This document shows, piece by piece, positions 41,854-52,558 of a DNA stretch of 64,000 bases. Under the pieces are notes generated by a model. That model was not told the origin of the DNA, ran no database searches, and saw nothing but the letters and a program-made list of their open reading frames with translations. The DNA is from Nitrosomonas sp. (lineage in GTDB: Bacteria; Pseudomonadota; Gammaproteobacteria; Burkholderiales; Nitrosomonadaceae). The stretch covers positions 31,654 to 95,653 of the forward strand of contig BQJA01000003.1 of assembly GCA_021604405.1 (NCBI GenBank), in the 5' to 3' direction. A program made the translations under genes and the position numbers. Each line of letters starts with the position of its first letter. Positions within the stretch are counted from its first letter, which is position 1.

Positions 41854-41881
41854 ACAATTCCGTTCTAAAACACAGTACACA

Positions 41882-42535
41882 ATGACCGATATTGCAATTG
41901 TAGATTATGGAATGGGGAATTTGCGTTCCGTATCTAAAGCCTTGGAATATGTCGCGCCCACAGTTACAATCATAGTTACCAGTGACCCAGCGACGGTGGA
42001 AAAGGCTGAACGTGTCGTGGTACCGGGTCAGGGCGCAATGACCAACTGCATGCGTGAATTGAAAAAACGCGGTTTACACAGCGCAGTATTGGAAGCGGCC
42101 GCCAACAAACCGTTTCTCGGAATCTGTATTGGCCTACAAATGTTATTTGAAGAAAGTGAAGAAGGGAATATCAAAGGGCTGGGTATTTTGCCGGGCAAGG
42201 TCTTGCGTTTCCCACCATCGGCAATGGCCACGCCTGACGGACAAAAACTTAAAGTACCCCACATGGGCTGGAATCAAGTACATCAAACCATAGATCATCC
42301 CCTGTGGCAGGGTATCACTGACGATGCCCGATTTTATTTTGTTCACAGTTATTATGTCGAAACCACAGGACCGGTAGCGGCACGCAGCAATTACCCTTTT
42401 CCATTTATATGTGCCATCGCAAAGGATAATATTTTCGCTGTCCAGTTTCACCCAGAAAAAAGCCATGTTGCAGGATTAACACTACTTAAAAACTTTGTCA
42501 ATTGGACGCCACATTACGCTGACCAGGCCCGTTGA
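41882..42535 (+). CDS. hisH: Imidazole glycerol phosphate synthase subunit HisH
   Basis: VDYGMGNLRSVSKALE, FLGICIGLQMLFEESEEG, FAVQFHPEKSH. Confidence 0.97.
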   Translation: MTDIAIVDYGMGNLRSVSKALEYVAPTVTIIVTSDPATVEKAERVVVPGQGAMTNCMRELKKRGLHSAVLEAAANKPFLGICIGLQMLFEESEEGNIKGLGILPGKVLRFPPSAMATPDGQKLKVPHMGWNQVHQTIDHPLWQGITDDARFYFVHSYYVETTGPVAARSNYPFPFICAIAKDNIFAVQFHPEKSHVAGLTLLKNFVNWTPHYADQAR

Positions 42536-42598
42536 TCCTGCACTGATGACTCTTATTCCATCCAATCTCAATTATCAATCATTAACGTTGGTTAAGAT

Positions 42599-43345
42599 AT
42601 GCTAATTATTCCCGCAATCGATCTAAAAGATGGACAATGTGTCCGGCTTAAACAAGGAATCATGGAGGATGCCACGGTATTTTCCGATAATCCCGGCAGC
42701 ATGGCGAAACGTTGGCTAGAACTGGGCGCAAGACGACTGCACTTAGTCGATCTAGACGGCGCATTCGCCGGAAAACCGAAAAATGAAAAGGTTATACGTG
42801 AGATAGTAGAAACCATCGACGACAAAATCCCAATTCAGCTCGGTGGCGGCATTCGTGACCTGGAAACTATAGAACGCTATCTGGATTATGGCATCACTTA
42901 TGTCATTATTGGTACTGCGGCAGTAAAAATTCCCGGATTCCTCCAAGATGCCTGCAATGCCTTTCCCGGAAATATAATGGTTGGATTAGATGCCAAAGAT
43001 GGCAAAGTCGCCGTCAACGGCTGGTCTAAAATCACTGGCCATGATGTCATTGATCTGGCGAAAAAATTTGAAGGATATGGTGTAGAAGCGGTCATTTATA
43101 CAGATATAGGACGGGACGGCATGCTCAGTGGTGTAAACATCAAAGCCACTGCTGAACTGGCCAATGAACTGATGGTGCCTGTCATTGCCAGCGGCGGTAT
43201 TACCAATCTCGACGATGTTAAAACGCTATGCGAAATCGAGCAGGAAGGCGTCATGGGCGCCATCACCGGACGGGCAATTTATGAAGGCTCATTAGACTTT
43301 AAGGAAGCTCAGGAATTAGCCGATAAACTTAGCGCAGACGCCTAG
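42599..43345 (+). CDS. hisA: ProFAR isomerase HisA
   Basis: [48 protein letters not shown]. Confidence 0.97.
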   Translation: MLIIPAIDLKDGQCVRLKQGIMEDATVFSDNPGSMAKRWLELGARRLHLVDLDGAFAGKPKNEKVIREIVETIDDKIPIQLGGGIRDLETIERYLDYGITYVIIGTAAVKIPGFLQDACNAFPGNIMVGLDAKDGKVAVNGWSKITGHDVIDLAKKFEGYGVEAVIYTDIGRDGMLSGVNIKATAELANELMVPVIASGGITNLDDVKTLCEIEQEGVMGAITGRAIYEGSLDFKEAQELADKLSADA

Positions 43346-43359
43346 GGAACTACAAATCT

Positions 43360-44133
43360 ATGGGGCTGGCAAAACGCATTATTCCATGTCTTGATGTCAA
43401 CAACGGACGAGTTGTCAAAGGGGTAAACTTTGTTGAACTACGTGACGCGGGCGATCCGGTGGAAATATCACGACGCTACAATGAACAAGGTGCTGACGAG
43501 CTGACGTTTCTTGACATTACCGCCAGCTCTGATAATCGCGATCTGATACTTCACATCATTGAAGATGTTGCCGCCCAGGTGTTTATTCCATTGACCGTTG
43601 GCGGCGGCGTTCGGCAAGTTGATGATGTACGCAGATTATTAAATGCAGGTGCTGACAAAGTCAGTATCAATACCTCGGCGGTGCAAAACCCGCAATTGGT
43701 CGCTGACGCTACGGCCCATTATGGCTCTCAATGCATTGTTGTCGCGATTGACGCGAAACAGATTAACAGCAATGATGTTAGTCCGCGCTGGGAGGTTTTC
43801 ACGCATGGCGGGCGCAACCCGACCGGCATAGATGCAATTGAATGGGCTAAGAAGATGCAGTCGCTGGGTGCTGGTGAAATTTTGCTGACCAGTATGGACA
43901 AAGACGGCACACGCAATGGCTTCGATCTGGCACTAACCCGCGCCGTGTCAGATGCCGTCGATATTCCTATCATTGCCAGTGGTGGCGTTGGCAACCTCGA
44001 TCATCTCGTCGACGGCATTTTAAAAGGTCAGGCGGATGCCGTTCTGGCGGCGAGTATTTTTCATTATGGCGAACATACCATCCATCAGGCCAAGCAATAT
44101 ATGGCAAAACATGGTATCGAAGTACGATTGTGA
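43360..44133 (+). CDS. hisF: Imidazole glycerol phosphate synthase subunit HisF
   Basis: [54 protein letters not shown]. Confidence 0.97.
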   Translation: MGLAKRIIPCLDVNNGRVVKGVNFVELRDAGDPVEISRRYNEQGADELTFLDITASSDNRDLILHIIEDVAAQVFIPLTVGGGVRQVDDVRRLLNAGADKVSINTSAVQNPQLVADATAHYGSQCIVVAIDAKQINSNDVSPRWEVFTHGGRNPTGIDAIEWAKKMQSLGAGEILLTSMDKDGTRNGFDLALTRAVSDAVDIPIIASGGVGNLDHLVDGILKGQADAVLAASIFHYGEHTIHQAKQYMAKHGIEVRL

Positions 44134-44192
44134 TGTTATACTGCTTATATGCAAGAAAATCCGCGAAAGCGCATCTCTTATGGTACAAGACG

Positions 44193-44214
44193 TTGTTGCA
44201 GCACCCTGCAACAA
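44193..44214. repeat. 9-bp perfect hairpin in the hisF-hisI gap
   Basis: TTGTTGCAG-CACC-CTGCAACAA followed by AATAATTATT. Confidence 0.55.
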
Positions 44215-44361
44215 AATAATTATTCCGGCTGTTTGCACTTGACTCTTCATCAAAAACAGCGTGCTATTTTAGTCGTATGTTATTCTCGATCAATAAGAAC
44301 AAAGCATTTAACCTCGTATTTAACGTGATATTTTCGTTTTATAACATGCAGAGCCGGTTTT

Positions 44362-44751
44362 ATGCCTGATTCTTGGCTTAGTAAGATTAATTGGTCTGAT
44401 GATGGACTGGTTCCAGTCATTGCACAAGAAGCTGGCAGTGGCAAAGTATTGATGGTCGCCTGGATGAACCGGGAAGCTGTCAAGCTTACCGCCGAAACCG
44501 GGCGGGTTGTTTATTGGTCGCGCTCCCGCAAAAAACTCTGGCGCAAAGGTGAATCGTCCGGCCACTTCCAGAAAGTAAAAGATATTTATCTGGATTGCGA
44601 TGAAGACGTTTTATTACTGACTGTAGAACAAATCGGTGGTATTGCTTGTCACACCGGGAGACACAACTGTTTCTTCAATAAACTGGAAAACGGGCAATGG
44701 GTAGTGAATGCTCCGGTTATTAAAGATCCGAAAGAAATTTACCATAAATGA
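44362..44751 (+). CDS. hisI: Phosphoribosyl-AMP cyclohydrolase
   Basis: [56 protein letters not shown]. Confidence 0.97.
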   Translation: MPDSWLSKINWSDDGLVPVIAQEAGSGKVLMVAWMNREAVKLTAETGRVVYWSRSRKKLWRKGESSGHFQKVKDIYLDCDEDVLLLTVEQIGGIACHTGRHNCFFNKLENGQWVVNAPVIKDPKEIYHK

Positions 44752-45074
44752 CAGATATATCTATTTTACATCGGCTGGCGCAAACCATAGAAATGCGTAA
44801 GCACGCTGATCCAGCCAGTTCCTATGTTGCCAAGTTGTTACATGATGGCCAGGACAAAATACTGAAAAAAATTACTGAAGAATCGGCCGAAACGCTGATG
44901 GCGTCGAAAGATGGTGACGCGCAGCATGTGGTCAGGGAAACTGCTGATCTGTGGTTTCATTGTCTGGTGCTGCTTGCTCATCACGGATTAAAACCGGAAG
45001 ATGTACTGGATGAACTGCAGCGACGTGAAGGCGTATCAGGAATAGACGAAAAAGCAGCAAGAAAAACGGGATAA
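44748..45074 (+). CDS. hisE: Phosphoribosyl-ATP pyrophosphatase
   Basis: [37 protein letters not shown] overlap with hisI. Confidence 0.95.
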   Translation: MTDISILHRLAQTIEMRKHADPASSYVAKLLHDGQDKILKKITEESAETLMASKDGDAQHVVRETADLWFHCLVLLAHHGLKPEDVLDELQRREGVSGIDEKAARKTG

Positions 45075-45083
45075 CAAACGAAT

Positions 45084-45434
45084 ATGGACGATTGCCTATT
45101 CTGTAAAATTGTACGGGGTGAAGTTCCTGCCAGTAAAGTCTACGAAGATGAAGACGTACTTGCATTCAACGACATTAATCCAGCAGCACCCGTTCATTTT
45201 ATGCTGATCCCCAAGCTTCATATTGCATCATTATCCGATGTTGACGATACACATCAGCAGTTAATGGGTAAAATGTTGCTACTTGCGCCTCGTCTGGCAA
45301 CAAAGCAAGGCTGTGTCAATGGTTTTCGCACTATTATTAATACCGGGCATGCGGGTGGACAAGAAGTTTTTCATCTGCATATTCATATCATCGGTGGAAA
45401 AGAACGTTTACCAAGTATGATTCATCATGATTAG
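45084..45434 (+). CDS. HIT-family (HinT-like) protein
   Basis: CLFCKIVRGEVPASKVYEDEDVLAFNDINP, GGQEVFHLHIHIIGG. Confidence 0.95.
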   Translation: MDDCLFCKIVRGEVPASKVYEDEDVLAFNDINPAAPVHFMLIPKLHIASLSDVDDTHQQLMGKMLLLAPRLATKQGCVNGFRTIINTGHAGGQEVFHLHIHIIGGKERLPSMIHHD

Positions 45435-45471
45435 TTTGAGAAATACTCAAACATTTCATTAAGAGGAGTAA

Positions 45472-45723
45472 ATGATGGGTACATTCAGTATTTGGCACTG
45501 GCTTGTCGTTTTAGCGATCGTTATCCTGGTATTTGGCACTAAAAAGCTGCGCAATCTGGGTGGAGATCTGGGTAGCGCGATAAAAAGCTTCAAAGAAGGC
45601 ATGAAAGAATCCGAGGATGAAAAGTCTACATCTCCACCGCCACAAGTAAAGGGCCAGACCATAGAAGGCGAGGCTCGGGAAACGAAATCGGCAGAAGAAA
45701 CCAAGGAGAAAATCCAGTCCTAG
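45472..45723 (+). CDS. tatA: Twin-arginine translocase subunit TatA
   Basis: [39 protein letters not shown]. Confidence 0.95.
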   Translation: MMGTFSIWHWLVVLAIVILVFGTKKLRNLGGDLGSAIKSFKEGMKESEDEKSTSPPPQVKGQTIEGEARETKSAEETKEKIQS

Positions 45724-45837
45724 GATAGATAATCCCGCTTTTTGACAACGTAATTAACGGCCAGACATTTACCCTAGTCACGCTGCGCAAAGTTTGACCA
45801 GCGATTATTGTAAAACGCGCAAATCCTATTTGACAGC

Positions 45838-46254
45838 ATGTTTGATATCGGCTTTATCGAAATAATGATCGTTTCAATGGTCGCACTGATTGTGATTGGA
45901 CCGGAACGGCTCCCCCATGTGGCGCGTACCGCGGGTCATCTGTTGGGACGGTTGCGACACTACGTCAGCAGCGTTAAGAACGATATCCAGAATGAAATTA
46001 GGCTGGAAGAATTAAGAAGCATGCATGCATCAATAAAAGAAACCACGGATTCTATTGAAAATTCGGTGCGGCAGGAAGTGGATCAATTAAAGTCAATGAC
46101 CGAAACTGGCAACACAGCCACCCCATCTTCTGCGACCCACGATGAAACCAGCACCGACACAAAACCTCAGGCAGGCATAACCGGCCCGTCTAAACCACAA
46201 TCGCAGACAACAAATCCCGAAAAACAACAAAATAATAGTGTTAAAGACAATTAG
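45838..46254 (+). CDS. tatB: Twin-arginine translocase subunit TatB
   Basis: MFDIGFIEIMIVSMVALIVIGPERLPHVARTAGHLLGR. Confidence 0.95.
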   Translation: MFDIGFIEIMIVSMVALIVIGPERLPHVARTAGHLLGRLRHYVSSVKNDIQNEIRLEELRSMHASIKETTDSIENSVRQEVDQLKSMTETGNTATPSSATHDETSTDTKPQAGITGPSKPQSQTTNPEKQQNNSVKDN

Positions 46255-46307
46255 CCGCTGGCATATACGCATGACTGCCGGATTATTCCATCGCCGGTTG
46301 CCGTCCA

Positions 46308-47114
46308 ATGAGCACTGAAGGCACATTTATCTCACATTTGCTGGAGCTGCGCACGCGACTGATACGCATACTCGGCGGACTTATGCTTGGCTTCCTCCCT
46401 TGTGCTTATTTTGCACGTGAATTATATAACCTGCTGGCACAGCCGCTGCTTGAAAAGCTTCCGCAAGGCGGACAAATGATTGCCACTGAAGTCACCACAC
46501 CTTTTTTTGTGCCCATGAAAGTCGCCATGATGATGGCTTTTCTAATCACATTGCCACATACCCTCTACCAGGTCTGGGCATTTGTCGCACCGGGCCTGTA
46601 TACGCATGAAAAGCGTCTGGCATTGCCATTGGTATTTACTAGCAGCCTTCTGTTTCTTTTTGGCATGTCTTTTGCCTATTTTGCGGTATTACCGTTGGTA
46701 TTTGAATTTATCACATTCATCGCGCCAGATGATGTCGCGGTCATGACGGATATTGACAAATACCTCAGCTTTGTTCTATCGATGTTCCTCGCGTTTGGCT
46801 TTACTTTTGAAGTCCCCGTATTTGTCATGGTATGTGTAAGAACCGGGATTATTTCCGTTGAAAAACTGCGGGAAATACGCCACTATGTATTGGTCGGCGC
46901 ATTTGTCATTGGCGCGATTTTCACGCCTCCTGACGTTATATCGCAATTCTTGCTGGCCGTTCCGCTTTACCTGCTGTATGAATTGGGGATATTCATCGCA
47001 GCTTACACCCTGAAACAGCGTAATAACTCAGCTAATAATTCTGGTCCTGTACCGCATTCTGAAGACGAAGACAAAGAATCAAAAGAGAGCGGAACCAATA
47101 AAGAAAAAAATTAA
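46308..47114 (+). CDS. tatC: Twin-arginine translocase subunit TatC
   Basis: FISHLLELRTRLIRI, PFFVPMKVAMMMAFLITLPHTLYQVWAFVAPGLYTHEKR. Confidence 0.97.
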   Translation: MSTEGTFISHLLELRTRLIRILGGLMLGFLPCAYFARELYNLLAQPLLEKLPQGGQMIATEVTTPFFVPMKVAMMMAFLITLPHTLYQVWAFVAPGLYTHEKRLALPLVFTSSLLFLFGMSFAYFAVLPLVFEFITFIAPDDVAVMTDIDKYLSFVLSMFLAFGFTFEVPVFVMVCVRTGIISVEKLREIRHYVLVGAFVIGAIFTPPDVISQFLLAVPLYLLYELGIFIAAYTLKQRNNSANNSGPVPHSEDEDKESKESGTNKEKN

Positions 47115-47209
47115 CGGCAACCCTTCGGCTTACCCTGAAATTCGCTATTTGGTGATTATAAAAAAACACTTATATATCAATCAAGCATTTTCCTGAACGC
47201 GGCGTATTA

Positions 47210-47581
47210 CTATGAACGCACTGGTCGATTTTTAACATAAGACCTTTTCGACTTTATTTTCCCATTTTCGAATGTAAACAGATCACACCCATTGCGTTCC
47301 ATTTTGACACCGTTTTTCGATGTCCCAACGAAGGTCCATTCAGAGCAACCGAAATTTCCTTGTACAAAGTGGCTGGCATTCTCAAATTTAACATCAGGGT
47401 AATCTGTCCATACTTCGATGAATCGCTCACGCACTGCTTCAAAACCCTCGTACCGCGTGCCAAACTTTTCAGTACCACCGCCCGTCTCAAATATACAGTC
47501 TTCCGTCATGAACGCCATTATTCTATCAATATCATGCGCATTCCAGGCATTGCTGTACGCTTCTAATCGTTTTTTGTTCAT
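47210..47581 (-). CDS. SnoaL/NTF2-like protein
   Basis: MNKKRLEAYSNAWNAHDIDRIMAFMTEDCIFETGGG...GTRYEGFEAVRERFIEVW; internal start chosen. Confidence 0.78.
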   Translation of the reverse strand: MNKKRLEAYSNAWNAHDIDRIMAFMTEDCIFETGGGTEKFGTRYEGFEAVRERFIEVWTDYPDVKFENASHFVQGNFGCSEWTFVGTSKNGVKMERNGCDLFTFENGKIKSKRSYVKNRPVRS

Positions 47582-47744
47582 TGCTTTAGTTCGGCGATTA
47601 CGCGACCAATGAATTACTGCATCATTGTAAGCGATACCTGCTTTCATGCATACTACGAAGTTTTTGCTGGCGGTGATTTAGTTGCCTTCAACGGGTGCAT
47701 CTACTATGCTTTCACAAAGCAGCCGTAGCTTATTAATTTACCGG

Positions 47745-50210
47745 TCACCGCTTTATACTGACATCATATAATAATGCTGCAAGGGCTTTCGCCAACGCTG
47801 GATCATCACCCATTAATACTTTCAATTTTTCAGCACTAAACCAGATAATTTCAACTGGTGAGTCAGCGGTATATGTGGCAGGGCTCTTGGCTGATAACAG
47901 CGCTAACATCGCAATAGTTTCACCGGGCCCAAACATCGAGGTAATGACATGCTCAGGCCCGGTCTCTTTACTCTCCAAGGTACCTCTGACAATGGCGCCA
48001 ATCGCATTAAGCGGCTTGCCCTGCTCGGCGATGCGATCTCCTGGGTTATAAATTTTCTGGTTCATATGCTCAAATAGTTTCTCTTTCGTCTCGTTAGATA
48101 AACTTCGACTCCAGGGCGTACAATCGACCAACTGATCGGACTTGATCACATGCAACACCGGTATGCGTTGCAATTTCATCATGCGCTTCTCAACATTATT
48201 TATCATACGTTCCGCTTCCGGTTTATCCAGTATCGCTAACTTCAATTGGTGTTGGACCAGGGCACGCTCTCTATTTAATAGCAGGCGAGTAGCCGCCAGC
48301 GTTTCCAGGGCGTGAATAATTTCAGGAAAGCTTTCTCTTAAATCTTTAATGTGAGAAACGGTTTCTTCAATATTGCGATGAACGTCCTGACGCACTTTGT
48401 CTCCCTCGAATTCATTCGGAGCTAAAGCATCAATATGATCTGCCAATGCTTTCTGAGCATAAATCAAACCTCTCGCGACTTCATAACCATGAATCAAGCG
48501 ATTAAAAGTGAGCGAGGTTGCCAGTCGCTTTAAGCCTTTAAACTCTCTAAGTCGATTTAGAATCATTGGCGTTTGCCAGACTTTATACAACTCAGGCCGT
48601 GGTCCAATAATTGGATCTCCATCGAGAGCGTGTTCAACCGCTTCAATCAACTTCGCGGTTGCCTGCTTACTGAGCATTCCCTGTTCAAACTGGCCCCAAT
48701 AGTGTTGCCGCTCAGTTTCTAATAAGCGGCGTTTAAAAGCAATGCTTAATTCCGCATCTGTAATATGCGTTGCTTCGTCTTTCTGAACATTCATGCGAAG
48801 TTGAGCAACCTCTTTAACCGATTCCCAGTCCGCTCCTTTTAGAAATTCATTGGTCATAATCTTCGGCAGTAGTTGGTTCAGGGCCTGATTAATGGTCGTT
48901 TGCGCCTTATCTAGCATGGCTTGTTTCGCGCTGGGAAGCTTGTCTAAATCCATCCATTTCAATACCAAACGCATCGAAGAACCATTGATCAGGATAGTCA
49001 GGACGACAATCCCCGCACACAAAAACAAAATCTGATCAGCGACTTCTTTCGCAATCAAATCATTCGCCACCACAGTGAGTGCCAGTGCTAAAGAAACAGC
49101 ACCTCTTAATCCACCCCAGATAAGTACGGTTGCCTTTTCCCGGTTAATCCCAATCCCAATTCGCTTAAGAATGGGCATAAACAATACAACAGAGAATGTC
49201 CTAATCAAGAAAATGCCCACATATAAGATAGCTAATGACTGCCATAAATCGATATCTGTCAGCGGCACCCGGACAGCTACTAACACACCCACCAATAGAA
49301 AGATCAAGGTATTGGCAATATAAGCCATCATTTCCCAAAAATGATGCAAAAAACCAGCCACCTCCGGCGAAATTCTTGTTCGGCCGATACTGGCGTACAG
49401 CAACGCCAATGCAACGACAGCAACAACACCTGAAACATGCATACTTTCAGCTAACATAAAGACCAGATAGGCAACCATAATCGATAAAGAAATTTCGATC
49501 ATTGGGTCGTTAAACACCCTGCCCAGCCAGATAACACTCAAACCACCAACAGCCAGACCAATGACTAAACCAGCAGAAACAACCCAGACAAACTGCGCTG
49601 TGATTGCAAATACATTCACCGATTGTTCTGAAGCACTCAACACCCAGCCATAAAACAGCGTAAAAAACACAATCGCTGTGCCATCATTCAGCAAAGACTC
49701 CCCCTCAATTAAGGTTTCCAAACGCTTTCTGGAACTGACTTCCTTCAATAACGCAACCACAGCAACCGGATCTGTCGCGCTGATTAGTGCACCAAACATT
49801 AAGCATAGCGCCCAGCTCCATTCAAAGGGAAACGCCCACTGCGCAAGCCCTGCTGTCATCACAGTTGCGACAATTAAGCCGGGGACAGCCAAGATTGCTA
49901 TCTGGGCAAACATCCGCCGAAATAAATGCACTTCTATTGCAAACGCACTTTCAAAAATCAGGGTAGGTAAAAACACATATAGAATCAGATGAGGGCTTAT
50001 ATCTACTACTAAATTAAGTGTTTCGGCCAACATAGGCGTATGTTGGTCAAAGAAATCGGTTCGATGGATTAAACCAAGAATTAGGCCAATTACCAGCAAG
50101 GCAACGGTATAGGGAATTTGTGTTTCTTTAAGTAAATGCCGTGTCGCTGAACCAATAAATAAAGATAAGACGACAAACACTAGGACGAGCAGACCCGTTT
50201 CGTAGTGCAT
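47745..50210 (-). CDS. CPA1-family Na+(K+)/H+ antiporter with long C-terminal region and cNMP-binding-like domain
   Basis: FESAFAIEVHLF, ALISATDPVAVVALLKE, EGESLLNDGTAIVFF, WGGLRGAVSLALAL; C-terminal IAEQGKPLNAIGAIVRGTLESKE...MFGPGETIAMLALL. Confidence 0.92.
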   Translation of the reverse strand: MHYETGLLVLVFVVLSLFIGSATRHLLKETQIPYTVALLVIGLILGLIHRTDFFDQHTPMLAETLNLVVDISPHLILYVFLPTLIFESAFAIEVHLFRRMFAQIAILAVPGLIVATVMTAGLAQWAFPFEWSWALCLMFGALISATDPVAVVALLKEVSSRKRLETLIEGESLLNDGTAIVFFTLFYGWVLSASEQSVNVFAITAQFVWVVSAGLVIGLAVGGLSVIWLGRVFNDPMIEISLSIMVAYLVFMLAESMHVSGVVAVVALALLYASIGRTRISPEVAGFLHHFWEMMAYIANTLIFLLVGVLVAVRVPLTDIDLWQSLAILYVGIFLIRTFSVVLFMPILKRIGIGINREKATVLIWGGLRGAVSLALALTVVANDLIAKEVADQILFLCAGIVVLTILINGSSMRLVLKWMDLDKLPSAKQAMLDKAQTTINQALNQLLPKIMTNEFLKGADWESVKEVAQLRMNVQKDEATHITDAELSIAFKRRLLETERQHYWGQFEQGMLSKQATAKLIEAVEHALDGDPIIGPRPELYKVWQTPMILNRLREFKGLKRLATSLTFNRLIHGYEVARGLIYAQKALADHIDALAPNEFEGDKVRQDVHRNIEETVSHIKDLRESFPEIIHALETLAATRLLLNRERALVQHQLKLAILDKPEAERMINNVEKRMMKLQRIPVLHVIKSDQLVDCTPWSRSLSNETKEKLFEHMNQKIYNPGDRIAEQGKPLNAIGAIVRGTLESKETGPEHVITSMFGPGETIAMLALLSAKSPATYTADSPVEIIWFSAEKLKVLMGDDPALAKALAALLYDVSIKR

Positions 50211-50338
50211 CAGTGTATAGAAATAAAATTCTGCCGCATTAACTGAGCATAGCCGGATTTTACATGGGCTTCATTTCCAGTCAGCAAATTGCCGGGAGCG
50301 TATAGAAAACAAAAGCCCAACATGATTCTACTAGCGCT

Positions 50339-52090
50339 TCAAAACCGTGAACTTGTCAACACAACGTCCGCATCTGACCAAGCCTCGTCGAATTGTTCCC
50401 GAGTCGTTTCTGCATCGGTTTTTTTATCTTGTGCGTGCAAGGCCTGAACAAGACCAAAAAGAGACCAGCCACTTTGTGGATGAAAATGCAAATCTTCCCG
50501 ATACACCTGTTCGGCCCCGGCGGCCTTGTCAGTCGCCAGCAGTACGGCCCCCAACACTTGGCGCGGCGGCAGATACCAATCTTTCGGTTCAGTATAATTC
50601 AGGCCGTCTTCTAACGCAACCGCATGTTTTAAATGGTCAATAGCTGCGTCATAATTCTGCTGTGCGGCTGAAATCTCCCCTTCCAGCATGGCTTGCGCTA
50701 TTTTCAGAATCTGCGATATCTCATTAACATCAAAAATATTAAGGTCAACCACGGCCGGATCCGAAACAATCTGCTGTAGAAACGTTAACTCAAGTTGCGC
50801 GCTGTCAATGTTACCTTGCCTTAGCAGCGCCAACCCCCGCGCGTAGTGCCAGATTCCCCTGACATACAATAAATCCGCAGGTGGCGCTGGTTCCGCAAGG
50901 ATTTCGTGCCACTTGCCAAAAAGTGCTTGTGTGTAGAGCGGCATCAACGAAAAATGTTGCAACGTTCCGGAAAATCCCGGCGTCCGCATTTCTTCCGGAT
51001 TTACTTTGGCGGCGGTATCCCGCGCCGCTTGCAGCGCCAGCTTATACTGCCCGGTCTTAGCCGCCGCTGCCCACAAAAAATGATAATTGTGCGGAATATA
51101 AGCCGCAGTATAAATACTCTCAACATGTGAGTGATTCAAATAATGCTGATCCACCTTAACCGCTTGTTGATTGGCGAGCGCCGCATCACGATAGCGTCCG
51201 ACCCGAAGGTAAATATGCGCGGGCATGTGCACCAAATGGCCAGATCCGGGGACCAGGGTCGCCAAGCGTTCGGCACTTGGCAGCGCTTTTTCTGGATGAG
51301 ACGATCCTTCCATAACATGAACATAAAGATGGTTCGCCAATGGTTGATTGGGCTTTTGTTCCAGCACGTCCTCCAAGAGGGACACAATTTCAGAAGTCCA
51401 TGGTTGGGCTTCACCATTTTTCTTCCAGTAATCCCAGGGATGTAAATCCATCAGTGCTTCAGCCAGCAATGAACCAATCACCACATCATCCGGAAACTGT
51501 TGATAAACTTCGCGCATCGCTTCCGCATAAGCAGCATCAAGATGGGTGCGCTCTTTCACAATTTCATTCCCATACCGCTTCGTCAAAGCTTGTATCAGCG
51601 CTTTTTCTTTTTTCGTTGCATGGCCCGCAAGTGACCACGCTTTTTGTACGGCTGCATACGCCAGAGGGACAGCTGAATCGCTCATTGGCGCATTGATATT
51701 CGGTCCTAAAACTAATGCCTCGCCCCAAAAACACATGGCACATTCTGGATCCAGCCGGGCCGCTTCCTGGAACGATCTTGCCGCCTCCGCATGATTAAAT
51801 CCAAAGGACAGAATCAGTCCTTGATCAAAATACCGCTGCGCCTTCGGCACGGAAATGGAAACCGGGTACTGATGCTTTCCCAGATTATCTTGGAGCGGAA
51901 CGGCTTCTCGATTCGCAGAAACCGTACTTGAAACACTTGCGCCAGCAACAAAAAACAGAAACAGCCCGAACAATAACTTAACAACAAATTGCCACATTAT
52001 TCTATCCTCCCTTTGCCCTGGTATACATGAGGTAAAAAAACTGAAGTCATTATACTTAGTATCGATGGACTGAAGATTTTTTACGCTCAT
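50339..52090 (-). CDS. TPR-repeat secreted protein (start may be at 51998)
   Basis: Signal-like N-term after MWQFVVKLLFGLFLFFVAG; AARSFQEAARLDPECAMCFWGEALVLGPNINAPM, HLVHMPAHIYLRVGRYRDAALANQQAV. Confidence 0.82.
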   Translation of the reverse strand: MSVKNLQSIDTKYNDFSFFTSCIPGQREDRIMWQFVVKLLFGLFLFFVAGASVSSTVSANREAVPLQDNLGKHQYPVSISVPKAQRYFDQGLILSFGFNHAEAARSFQEAARLDPECAMCFWGEALVLGPNINAPMSDSAVPLAYAAVQKAWSLAGHATKKEKALIQALTKRYGNEIVKERTHLDAAYAEAMREVYQQFPDDVVIGSLLAEALMDLHPWDYWKKNGEAQPWTSEIVSLLEDVLEQKPNQPLANHLYVHVMEGSSHPEKALPSAERLATLVPGSGHLVHMPAHIYLRVGRYRDAALANQQAVKVDQHYLNHSHVESIYTAAYIPHNYHFLWAAAAKTGQYKLALQAARDTAAKVNPEEMRTPGFSGTLQHFSLMPLYTQALFGKWHEILAEPAPPADLLYVRGIWHYARGLALLRQGNIDSAQLELTFLQQIVSDPAVVDLNIFDVNEISQILKIAQAMLEGEISAAQQNYDAAIDHLKHAVALEDGLNYTEPKDWYLPPRQVLGAVLLATDKAAGAEQVYREDLHFHPQSGWSLFGLVQALHAQDKKTDAETTREQFDEAWSDADVVLTSSRF

Positions 52091-52288
52091 ACCGATTAAG
52101 TTTTGACTGTACCGATACCTTTTTCAAGCTCTCTTTTCCACCTGCTTCACCGCCCGGCTTGCAACAACCTATTTGACATCATGTGAGCCCCATTAGAGCT
52201 AATTTATAGCAACTATTCATGGATCACAGCACCACGCTTTGGTCAACTGTTGCTTAAAAATACCATTTTAACACTCAGATTTTTTCAT

Positions 52289-52333
52289 TATCGGACCTTT
52301 TCGGTGGCGGATTATATGATTCGCCGTCCGATA
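52289..52333. repeat. Two-stem hairpin in the divergent TPR/CAP-RTX intergenic region
   Basis: TATCGGAC-cttttcggt-GGCGGAT-tatatg... ATTCGCC-GTCCGATA. Confidence 0.5.
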
Positions 52334-52558
52334 CCGCACGTTTCAATATTATATATATAACAGTTACTTATAAAATATTATATGGCCTTAGCTCATGCTG
52401 GACAAGTCCACATTCTTTGAATAAAGGCTAAAGTTATCCCCTATTTCATCGTTATGGTCAGTTAAGCGTCAAATGCGCGGCGTCTCAAAACATGGTCGCT
52501 TCCATGCCCAGTAATTTAAATGCCGCGCTTCGACTTAACTAAAACGGGAGTATATCTT

